Positions 1 to 6,807 of a stretch of 64,000 nucleotides of DNA are shown here, in pieces. The notes beneath the pieces were generated by a model. That model was not told the origin of the DNA. It worked only from the letters and a program-made list of their open reading frames with translations, and made no database searches. Source of the stretch: Polyangiaceae bacterium (GTDB lineage Bacteria; Myxococcota_A; Polyangia; Polyangiales; Polyangiaceae); contig JABFXY010000094.1 in NCBI GenBank assembly GCA_013361525.1, forward strand, positions 1-64,000. The letters are read 5' to 3'. The number at the start of each line of letters is the position of its first letter. Position 1 is the stretch's first letter. The position numbers and the translations under genes are program-made.

Positions 1-171
1 GGGCTTCGCGCTCGCGGTCTTCGCGGGCGCGGATGCCGCCGGAGCGGGCGCGCTCGAGGCCGCGTGGGAGGGCGACGACGAAGCAGCGGATGTCGCGCCG
101 CCTCCTTCACCGCCGCAGGCACACAACGAGAGCACCGAAACCAAGAGAAGAGAGTCGCGCGAGGTCTTCAT
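1..171 (-). CDS. Putative lipoprotein, N-terminal part (cut by window edge)
   Basis: Only the first 57 codons are in the window; the frame is still open at base 1. The start is the ATG at 171 on the minus strand. Residues 1-19 look like a signal peptide: a Lys/Arg head, a Leu/Val core (LLLVSVLSL) and Cys17/Cys19 where a lipobox cysteine is expected. A short Gly run and an Ala/Ser/Pro-rich linker follow, as in many myxobacterial lipoproteins. Third codon positions are almost all G or C. Plus-strand frames here stay open only by running into the next minus-strand gene, so I prefer this reading. It lies 144 bases downstream of the 316-1491 gene on the same strand. The functional domain is outside the window. 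Confidence 0.68.
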   Translation of the reverse strand, partial: MKTSRDSLLLVSVLSLCACGGEGGGATSAASSSPSHAASSAPAPAASAPAKTASAKP

Positions 172-315
172 GGATTTGTTTTTTCCGCGCGCGCACGACG
201 GCTCGGGTCCCGCCTGGGGGGTGTGCTCCCCGACGGGTCGCACTGGCACCCAAGCCTGTGCGCGCATCCCAGCAACGCTCGCCGCCATACCGCACTTCCG
301 CACGCGCACACACGG

Positions 316-1491
316 TCAACGGCGGGTGTCGAAGACGTCGGTTGCGCTGCGTTCGGGCGTCGGCGGGGACAGAAGCTCCGACCGGTCCGGTAGGCGCTTC
401 GGCGGCGCGGGCTTCGGCGGAGGCGGGATGAAGATCGGCTTCGGCGCTGGGCGCGGCAGGGGCTTTGGCGCCGGTGGTTTCGGCGCGACGACGCCGGGCT
501 TCGGTACGGGAATCGTCGACTTGGGAGGCGGCGGCGGAGGCACGGGCCGTCTCGGTCGAAGCTTCTGCTTGATCGCGATCGGTGCATCGAGCAGCGCGAG
601 CCCACGTGGAAGGTCGGAGCGCGCGATGAGATCGAGGAGCACGTCGCCGGTCGAGACCTCTCCCGCACCAGGCTGACCTTGCGTGATGCCGTCACCGCCG
701 CGCCCGCCGGACGCGTGAAACTGCACCTTGTTGATGAGCTCCGGGAAGCGCTCGTCGACGACGACCGCGATGCGCCCGCCGTCGCCTCCCTTGCCGGGCC
801 GGCGGCTCGGCGTGGCGCGCGCGCCATCGCCGCCGTTCGAGTAGATGACCAGCGTCGCGTCGCCCGGCGCGATCGCGTAGCGATGTTTTCCGTCGTGCTC
901 GAGGACGGCGAACAGCACGACGCCGGCGCTCGGTGAACGAACCTTCGTGACGAACGCCGAGATCTTCGGGCCTGCTGCGCCGTCCGGTCGATCCTCCGTT
1001 CCGGCGTCGCCGACCGCGCCCTCCCACCCGAGGCAGTCGATGTTCTGGGTCCATCGCAGCGATCGCGCCGCAACCGGCGCGTCGCCGGAGAACGTCACCT
1101 CGAACCCGGCGAAAGCACCGAGCACCGGATCGATGCGAAAGCCTTGTTGGCCGTCGCTCCGCGACAGACCTCCGCCGACCTCGAGCGCGCTTGGGGCGAC
1201 GCCGTCGACCTGCAGCGAAGTGCTTCGGCAGGGCAGCTCCGCGCGATCGGTCACGTCGACCGCGGGACCTCCTCCTTCGACCGTCACCGTGAACCGAGGC
1301 TTCGCTTGGACCGCCGCCGACGGCGCGTCGACTGCGACGCCGGTCGACGCACATCCCGCCGCGATGGAACACACCGCGAGGAACGAGACCGCGCGCGCGG
1401 CGCCCGACAGAGGTTGGCTACTGCGAGGCGGTGCGTCGTCCGAACGTGGATGGGTCACGTCTTCGGGTACGCATTCCCGAAGAGCGGCCAT
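316..1491 (-). CDS. Proline-rich lipoprotein of unknown function
   Basis: 391 residues from the ATG at 1491. A hydrophobic segment ending in SIAAGC puts the lipobox cysteine near residue 47, which is late; a GTG at about 1458 would give a more normal signal peptide, so the start is uncertain. The middle has a beta-rich region with Gly-rich turns (GGDGGRIAVVV and a second HASGGRGGDG stretch). The last 90 residues are almost entirely Pro/Lys/Val/Ala (PPPPPPK, KPAPKPLPRP types), probably an extended spacer. I do not recognise the central domain. Expected place: periplasm or outer membrane. The next minus-strand gene upstream (1513-2991) is 21 bases away, so the two may be co-transcribed. Confidence 0.8.
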   Translation of the reverse strand: MAALRECVPEDVTHPRSDDAPPRSSQPLSGAARAVSFLAVCSIAAGCASTGVAVDAPSAAVQAKPRFTVTVEGGGPAVDVTDRAELPCRSTSLQVDGVAPSALEVGGGLSRSDGQQGFRIDPVLGAFAGFEVTFSGDAPVAARSLRWTQNIDCLGWEGAVGDAGTEDRPDGAAGPKISAFVTKVRSPSAGVVLFAVLEHDGKHRYAIAPGDATLVIYSNGGDGARATPSRRPGKGGDGGRIAVVVDERFPELINKVQFHASGGRGGDGITQGQPGAGEVSTGDVLLDLIARSDLPRGLALLDAPIAIKQKLRPRRPVPPPPPPKSTIPVPKPGVVAPKPPAPKPLPRPAPKPIFIPPPPKPAPPKRLPDRSELLSPPTPERSATDVFDTRR

Positions 1492-1512
1492 CGATCGACG
1501 GTCGCGAAACGA

Positions 1513-2991
1513 TCAGCGGTCGCTGTCGGGCTCGACTTCGGGCTCCGCTTCGACCTCGGAACCCAACGTCTTTTTTCGCCACGCCCGAAGCGCAGCGACC
1601 TCGGCCCGCGACGGATTGACGATCAAAAAGCCGTGGTCGGCGTCGAGCAGCGCGACGTCTCCGGGCGACGCCCATTTGTAGCCGCCGTCGATCTCGGCGA
1701 TCGCGGGCACGTCGAGCAGACGGAGCAGCACCTCGGTCCGCGGGTTGATCCGCTGGGTGAGCGCGATCCCGCTCGGCTGCGTCTTCGCGGTGACGATGAG
1801 ATCGAACACCGTGACCTGCTCGGTGAGGAGCACCGCCTTTGCGGGGACCTGGCCGCGCGCGTCGGGGGACGCGAGCATGAGCACGGCGTCGACGAGATCC
1901 TCGATGTCACGCGAGCGCTCGGCGAGGAACGGATCGCCGACGATGCCCGTCGCCGCGCGCGTGACCTCGCGCGCGAGCGTGGAGAGCGCTTCCGGCGCCG
2001 CGTGTCCTTGACGTACGAGCTCACACGCACGCTCGCGCAGACGCGAGTCGCTCGCCATCAGCGCGTAGCTCGCGAGGAAGCTCGTCTCGCCCACGAGGTG
2101 GAGCGCGAGCGCGCGACGTTGCAGCGCGCCGACGGCCTTCTCCACCGCGTCGAAAGCTCCGAGCAAGTGCTTCTCCTCGTCGAGGCGAGGCGAGATGCGT
2201 CGATCTTTCGCGGGCCGGCGCAGCGCCGCGACAGCACCGAGCGCGCGCCCCGCCGTGACGGGCCGCCCGGGGAGCGTCACCTTGCGTGTTCCGCCACCGC
2301 TCCTGCGCGCGGGCTTGTCACGCAACACGTCGAGCAGCGCGGCGTGACGGACCGCGTGCGCGATCGGCGCGGTGAGCGCCGCGGCGAGCACGATCTCTTG
2401 CTCCGTGAACGCACCGCTCGGACGCTGCGCGACCAGCGCTCCGAGCGGACCGCGATCAGGCCCGAGGATCGGCACTGCGAGGAAGACCGGGAACCGATCC
2501 TCGTCGAGCTGCTCGAACCGCCGAAACGCCTGATGCCCTGCCGCCCGCACCGCGGACACGGGCAACAGCTGCTTCACCGCGAGACCGGTGAGACCCTCGC
2601 CGACGCGCAGGCGGATCGTGCCCTGCGCGTGTTTCCCGAAGCCGACGTTGCCGCGCAGAACCAGCCCCTCGCCGTGACCTTCGAGCAGGTAGAGCGAGAC
2701 GACCTCCGCGCGAAGGAGCTTCGCTGCGCGCGCAGGCAAACCGTCGAGCAGCGCCGTGAGCGGCATCGATTTCGACACGAAGCTGACGAAGTCGAACACC
2801 TCGGCGATGTCGGTCGTCGCGTGCGAGATCGACGGCGTCACGTCGCTCGAAGGTTCGATCACGTCGGCGTCGGGCGCTTCGATCCGCATGACACCCGATG
2901 CCTGCACCGGATTGTCCGTCGGCGGCTCCTTCACGGATGTTGGTCCACGCGTCGAGCGCACGCGTGTGAGCTTCGGCTTCGTGCGTTCCAT
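1513..2991 (-). CDS. GAF plus enzyme I N-domain-like protein, catalytic His absent
   Basis: 492 residues. A GAF domain (about 70-210) is followed by a region resembling the phosphotransferase-system enzyme I N-terminal half, as in PtsP (about 245-470). The phosphohistidine-domain end is recognisable: a stretch ending LLDVPAI, then PGDVALLDADHGFLIVNPS, matching the end of that domain in PtsI. Where PtsI has GGRTSH this protein has QRINPR, placing Arg418 on the active-site His. The C-terminal PEP-binding barrel is also missing; the protein ends about 20 residues after the mobile domain in an acidic tail. It should therefore neither bind PEP nor carry phosphate, and may be a ligand-sensing or decoy partner (inference). 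The domain family is fairly sure, the role is not. It is divergent from the DUF362 gene. Confidence 0.82.
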   Translation of the reverse strand: MERTKPKLTRVRSTRGPTSVKEPPTDNPVQASGVMRIEAPDADVIEPSSDVTPSISHATTDIAEVFDFVSFVSKSMPLTALLDGLPARAAKLLRAEVVSLYLLEGHGEGLVLRGNVGFGKHAQGTIRLRVGEGLTGLAVKQLLPVSAVRAAGHQAFRRFEQLDEDRFPVFLAVPILGPDRGPLGALVAQRPSGAFTEQEIVLAAALTAPIAHAVRHAALLDVLRDKPARRSGGGTRKVTLPGRPVTAGRALGAVAALRRPAKDRRISPRLDEEKHLLGAFDAVEKAVGALQRRALALHLVGETSFLASYALMASDSRLRERACELVRQGHAAPEALSTLAREVTRAATGIVGDPFLAERSRDIEDLVDAVLMLASPDARGQVPAKAVLLTEQVTVFDLIVTAKTQPSGIALTQRINPRTEVLLRLLDVPAIAEIDGGYKWASPGDVALLDADHGFLIVNPSRAEVAALRAWRKKTLGSEVEAEPEVEPDSDR

Positions 2992-3076
2992 CGTTCGGGG
3001 GAGGCAGGTCGGTCGAGGTCGCGGCGTGCCCGGCTCGGGTGGCCCGAGCCTCTACGTGCGTGTACCATCATCGCCC

Positions 3077-4144
3077 ATGGATCGACAGGTGTTCGCTCGG
3101 CGCGCCATGCTCGGTGGCGCAGTGGCCGCGGCCGCAGGCCTGGTCTTGTCCAAGACCGGTGATGCCTTCGCGGGATCACGCGGCGCCCTGATCGCCAAAC
3201 CGCCCGCGGGTTTCCTACCGCTCAGCATGCCCGGCAAGGTCGTGCGTGTCGACAAGGCGGACACACTGCAGCCGAACGGCCTCTGGCCGAAACAAGAGTC
3301 GGCGACCGCGATGCTCGAGCGCGTCATGGCCGAGCTCACTGGCAAGAGCGACGTCGGCGAGGCGTTCGCCAAGTTCGTGCACAAGGACGACAAGGTCGCC
3401 ATCAAGCCGAACGGCATCGCCGGTCGACTCGGCGCGACGATGGCGTCCAACAAAGAGCTCGTCCTCGCGGTCGTGAAGGGGATCATCAAGGCCGGCGTCC
3501 CCGCGACCAACATCATGATCTACGAGCAGTACCCGAGCTTCATGAAGGGCACGCGCGTCGTCAAAGACGGCCAGCTCGACCCCGATTTTCCGGCGGGCAT
3601 CGCAACGAGCGTGCACGAGAACAAGGACGCGACGATGGACGAGATCCAGGTCGCGGGCAAAGGCACCAAGTTCGCGCGCCCGTTCACCGAAGCGACGTGC
3701 GTCATCAACCTCGGGATGATCAAGGACCACTCGATCTGCGGGTTCACCGGCGCGATGAAGAACATCACGCACGGCACGATCATCAACCCGCACGACTTCC
3801 ACGAGCACAACGCGAGCCCGCAGATTGCGCAGCTCTACGCACAAGACATCGTGAAAAGCCGCGTGCGCCTGCACATCGCGGATGCGTTCAAGCTCATCTA
3901 CGACGAGGGCCCGCTCGACAAGAACCCGAAGCGGCGCGTGCCGCACGAGGCGCTCTACGCGTCGACCGACCCGGTCGCGCTCGACGTCATCGGCTGGGGC
4001 GTCATCGAGCAGCTGCGCAAAGACAACGGCCTACCGACGCTGAAAGACGCCGGCCGCGAGCCTTCGTACATCAAGGCGGCGGGCGAGCTGGGTCTCGGCG
4101 TGTTCGACAAGAACGCGATCCGCCTGCGCCAAGTGAAGATCTGA
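3077..4144 (+). CDS. DUF362 family exported protein
   Basis: 355 residues from the ATG at 3077. The frame is open further upstream but that part overlaps the divergent gene and has no export signal. Residues 4-35 carry a twin-arginine-like signal (FARRAMLGG, then an Ala/Val core) with likely cleavage near AFAGS. The mature part is a DUF362 domain throughout: KVAIKPNG near residue 110, an IYEQYP segment, INLGMIKDHSICGFTGAMKN near 210-230, and a late DPVALDVIGWG segment. The ferredoxin-type cysteine motif of some DUF362 proteins is not present. The family is commonly linked to metal- or cofactor-containing proteins, but no reaction is assigned here. Tat export suggests folding before secretion. 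No operon partner is evident. Confidence 0.88.
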   Translation: MDRQVFARRAMLGGAVAAAAGLVLSKTGDAFAGSRGALIAKPPAGFLPLSMPGKVVRVDKADTLQPNGLWPKQESATAMLERVMAELTGKSDVGEAFAKFVHKDDKVAIKPNGIAGRLGATMASNKELVLAVVKGIIKAGVPATNIMIYEQYPSFMKGTRVVKDGQLDPDFPAGIATSVHENKDATMDEIQVAGKGTKFARPFTEATCVINLGMIKDHSICGFTGAMKNITHGTIINPHDFHEHNASPQIAQLYAQDIVKSRVRLHIADAFKLIYDEGPLDKNPKRRVPHEALYASTDPVALDVIGWGVIEQLRKDNGLPTLKDAGREPSYIKAAGELGLGVFDKNAIRLRQVKI

Positions 4145-4335
4145 CGGGGGCCTCCAGCTCTTCCCGCCGGGAACTTCAACTCTTTTTCCCCGCGTTCGCC
4201 TCCGGCGAACCGAGCCTCGTGGGAGCCGCCCCGGCTGGTCTCGCTTCGCTCGACGTGGCCTGCCCCACTCGGCTCTTGCAACAGCGGCGTCCTACGTATG
4301 CTCTTCGGGACGCCGTGTTCTCGTTTCTTTTGGGC

Positions 4336-4590
4336 TCAGCGTCCGAGGCCGATGAACGCAATCAGCCGGACCAATGCGTAAAGCACGATCGCAGAGCCCC
4401 ATAACACCACACTGCGCTTCCGTCCGGCCCGCCAGCCCCAGATCGCTGCGAGCGGCGGGAGCACCAGCGCAGCGACGCCGCGCCACCGTGGCCGATGTGC
4501 AAACGTCAGCGCTGCCACGAGCACGAGGTGCACGGTCACGAACGCGGCGAACGTGAGCACCATCAGCGCGAACAGGACCGCATCGGCCAT
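4336..4590 (-). CDS. Small membrane protein, unknown function
   Basis: 84 residues with three hydrophobic segments: about 4-31 (LFALMVLTFAAFVTVHLVL type), 38-52 (VAALVLPPLAAIWGW) and 62-81 (VLWGSAIVLYALVRLIAF). A basic RAGRKR loop lies between the second and third. It should be an inner-membrane protein, the basic loop probably cytoplasmic. I do not recognise a family. The coding case rests on composition, codon use and a clean hydrophobic pattern. It stands alone, 191 bases from the DUF362 gene, with an intergenic palindromic element upstream of its start. Confidence 0.65.
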   Translation of the reverse strand: MADAVLFALMVLTFAAFVTVHLVLVAALTFAHRPRWRGVAALVLPPLAAIWGWRAGRKRSVVLWGSAIVLYALVRLIAFIGLGR

Positions 4591-4644
4591 CTCGTTAGGC
4601 CGCGTACTCTATCCGGGGTCCGCAACAAACGAGAGCATGTCCCG

Positions 4645-4668
4645 ATTGGCTCGGCTTGCCGAGCCAAT
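4645..4668. repeat. 24-bp palindrome, type 3 (arms GGCTC/GAGCC)
   Basis: Perfect inverted repeat: 11-base arms ATTGGCTCGGC and GCCGAGCCAAT around TT. It fits the consensus ATT-N5-GGC-TT-GCC-N5'-AAT, shared with two palindromes near 50.2-50.4 kb, with different but complementary N5 arms. One more G/C pair (4644, 4669) extends this copy. Confidence 0.9.
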
Positions 4669-4679
4669 CCAAAAAACAA

Positions 4680-4796
4680 GATTCACCTGGCTTGCGCTCT
4701 GCTCTTCTGCAGTAACCATCGGTAAGTGGAGCGCAGCTTCGCGGTCGGGAGTCGCGCAGGGAAAAAAAGTCCCTCAAATGCCAAGCCAGGTGAATC
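4680..4796. repeat. Inverted repeat, half-copies of the type 2 palindrome
   Basis: Left arm GATTCACCTGGCTTG (4680-4694) and right arm CAAGCCAGGTGAATC (4782-4796) are perfect 15-bp inverted repeats about 117 bases apart end to end. Each arm is half of the type 2 palindrome found complete at 50347-50370. The left arm extends to the 17-mer ATTCACCTGGCTTGCGC (4681-4697), identical to 50249-50265. The right arm ends 28 bases before the ATG at 4825. Confidence 0.88.
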
Positions 4797-4824
4797 CGTC
4801 AGCTAGACTCCGCAGGTCGACCTC

Positions 4825-6735
4825 ATGATGAAGAGCACGTCCACACCCGTCTTGCTCGGCCTCGTTGGTGGGGCAATCCTCAGCGCAGTCGTGGGTTACG
4901 GAGCTGCAACGGCGGCGCCCAAACGGGGCGATACGATGCCGCTCTCGGACGTGAAGGCCGGGATGAAAGGCTACGGCCTGACGGTCTTCAGCGGCACCAA
5001 GCCGGACAAGTTCGACGTCGAGGTCATCGGCGTTCTCAAGGGTTTCAGGCCCAATCAGGACCTCATCCTGATCAAGACGCCGAACCATCCGCGGCTCGAC
5101 GCCGCGAACACTGTCGCCGGCATGAGCGGCAGCCCCATCTACCTCGAGGGCAAGATGATCGGCGCATATGCGTACGGCTGGACCTTCGGGTCGGAGCCGA
5201 TCGCCGGTGTGACGCCGATCCACAACATGCTCGAGGATCTCGACAAACCGATCCCGCCGCTCTTCAAGCCGAAGGAGAGCTTCTTTCCCAAGTCGAAAGA
5301 CGCCGGCAAAGGCAAGGTCGGGACGCCTTCGCCACGCATGCTGACGGGGCTGTTCGACACGTCGAGCTCGACGCCGCTCACCGCATACGACCTCGAGGTG
5401 CACGCGAAGCAGCTCGCCGCACGCAGCAGCCGTGAACGCGGGGCGCTCTCCAACTCGACGGTCGCCGCCGCCTCCACCCCGCTGATGATCGGCGGGATGA
5501 CGCCCTCCGCGATGAAGCTCGCGGAGTCGTATTTGACGCCGATGGGGCTGGAGCCGGTTCAGGCGGGCGGCAGCGGAAACACCGTCGCGTCGGATGCGCC
5601 GAGCGGGTTCGTCGACGGCGGTGCAATCGGCGTGCAGCTGATCCGCGGCGACATCTCGATGATGGGCCTCGGCACCGTCACCCGCGTCGAAGGCGACAAG
5701 CTCGTCGCGTTCGGTCACCCGATGCAGGGCGGCGGCGCGAGCGATCTCCCCACCGCCGTCGCGAAGGTGCACTGGATCCTCGCGAGCACGAACCGCAGCT
5801 TCAAGATCGGCGAGGCCGTGCGCCCGATCGGCACCCTGGTCAACGACCGGCAGGCCTCCATCGTCGTCGACTCCAAGCGAATTCCCTCGACGTTCCCCGT
5901 CTCGGTGAAGATCGAAGGCGTCGAGGGCGCGCCCAAGACGAAATGGGACTCGGAGTGCGCGCACGACCCGTTCATGGCGCCGATGCTCGCCGCGTTCGCG
6001 ATCGGCAACCCCATCGAGACCACCACACCCGAGCACGGCGACATGACGTGGCGCGCCACGTCGAAGCTCAAGATCGCGGGCTACGGAACCATCGAGCTGA
6101 AGGACTTCGGCGCCTCGTCGGGCGAGCCGATCGGCGCGGACGCATTCATCCGCAGCCGCCTCACCCGAGCGATGGGCGCGCTCGTGAACAACCCCTGGGA
6201 AGACGTGCGCATCGAAGGCGTCGAGTCGACGGTCAAGGTGACCTTCGCCCGTGAGGTCGCGATGATCCGCGGCACGCAGGCGGTCGAGCTCGAGGTCGAT
6301 CCCGGCCAGCCGGTGAAGATCCAGCTCGAGCTCATGCCGTACATGGGCAAGTCGGAGAAGAAGGTCATCGAGGTCCCCATTCCGAAGGACTTCGAGGGTG
6401 AAGAGGTCGAGATCGAGCTGTCCCCCGGGTACGAGGTCGAGCGCCCGCGTGCCGCACCGGAGAGCGTGACGGATCTCATCGCGGCGCTCACCGATCCGAC
6501 CTACCCGGAGGAGAGCCTCGTCGCGACGGTGCGCCTCAAGGGCGAGAGCGGCGCGTCCTTCCGCGGCAACGTCGCGACGCGACTGCCCCCCGGCGCGATC
6601 GACGCGCTGAAGACGAGCGCGAGCTCGATCGGCCCCGACACGTTCGGCGCCGTGCAGCAGACGAGCTACCCGATGAAGCGGTTCATCGTCGGACGCGATC
6701 GCGTTCGCGTGAAGATTCGCCCCAATTTGAAGTAA
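4825..6735 (+). CDS. SpoIVB peptidase S55 domain-like exported protein
   Basis: 636 residues; the first 32 form a signal peptide or N-terminal anchor (VLLGLVGGAILSAVVGYGAA). Residues about 38-200 match the S55-domain group found outside spore formers: MPLSDVKAGMKGYGLTVFSG, then a GMSGSPIY motif with Ser101 as candidate nucleophile, then EPIAGVTPIHN. A GHP motif follows at His298 (LVAFGHPMQGG). The remainder, to residue 636, is beta-rich and ends RVRVKIRPNLK. In SpoIVB itself the active His precedes the Ser, so this order is reversed and protease activity is unproven. It is followed after 72 bases by an exported beta-propeller gene, a likely functional partner. The start is the first of two adjacent ATGs; no strong ribosome site is visible. 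Confidence 0.82.
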   Translation: MMKSTSTPVLLGLVGGAILSAVVGYGAATAAPKRGDTMPLSDVKAGMKGYGLTVFSGTKPDKFDVEVIGVLKGFRPNQDLILIKTPNHPRLDAANTVAGMSGSPIYLEGKMIGAYAYGWTFGSEPIAGVTPIHNMLEDLDKPIPPLFKPKESFFPKSKDAGKGKVGTPSPRMLTGLFDTSSSTPLTAYDLEVHAKQLAARSSRERGALSNSTVAAASTPLMIGGMTPSAMKLAESYLTPMGLEPVQAGGSGNTVASDAPSGFVDGGAIGVQLIRGDISMMGLGTVTRVEGDKLVAFGHPMQGGGASDLPTAVAKVHWILASTNRSFKIGEAVRPIGTLVNDRQASIVVDSKRIPSTFPVSVKIEGVEGAPKTKWDSECAHDPFMAPMLAAFAIGNPIETTTPEHGDMTWRATSKLKIAGYGTIELKDFGASSGEPIGADAFIRSRLTRAMGALVNNPWEDVRIEGVESTVKVTFAREVAMIRGTQAVELEVDPGQPVKIQLELMPYMGKSEKKVIEVPIPKDFEGEEVEIELSPGYEVERPRAAPESVTDLIAALTDPTYPEESLVATVRLKGESGASFRGNVATRLPPGAIDALKTSASSIGPDTFGAVQQTSYPMKRFIVGRDRVRVKIRPNLK

Positions 6736-6807
6736 GCGTTCAACGTTTGTTCGTACGAGAACAACCGTGGGGTCGTTCTTCCCACGCGTCCACAAGGTGA
6801 CCAGGCC

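Larger units (their letters stand above)
4591..4824. other. Intergenic region holding palindromic repeat element A
   Basis: This 234-base divergent spacer separates the small membrane gene (minus) from the S55-like gene (plus). It is clearly less GC-rich than the genes and holds a perfect 24-bp palindrome (4645-4668) and a 15-bp inverted repeat (4680-4694 with 4782-4796). Between the inverted repeats are a GCGCTC/GAGCGC pair and an AGGGA-A7-G-TCCCT type hairpin near 4758-4774. I see no protein gene here. Promoters for both flanking genes must lie here or inside the repeat, but none is convincing by eye. Confidence 0.7.

Noticed and set aside
1144..3162. Plus-strand frame across the GAF/enzyme I-like gene
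   Set aside because: Arg/Glu/His-rich shadow; the minus-strand product has recognisable domains.
4240..4330. CTCGCTTCGCTCG stretch, also near 44285, as a repeat family
   Set aside because: Short self-complementary GC-rich strings like this are common by chance at this base composition; flanks do not match.
4645..4668. Sigma-54 promoter suggested by TGGC...TTGC in the palindrome
   Set aside because: GG and GC are 10 bases apart, while sigma-54 promoters need 12; the dyad symmetry explains the sequence better.
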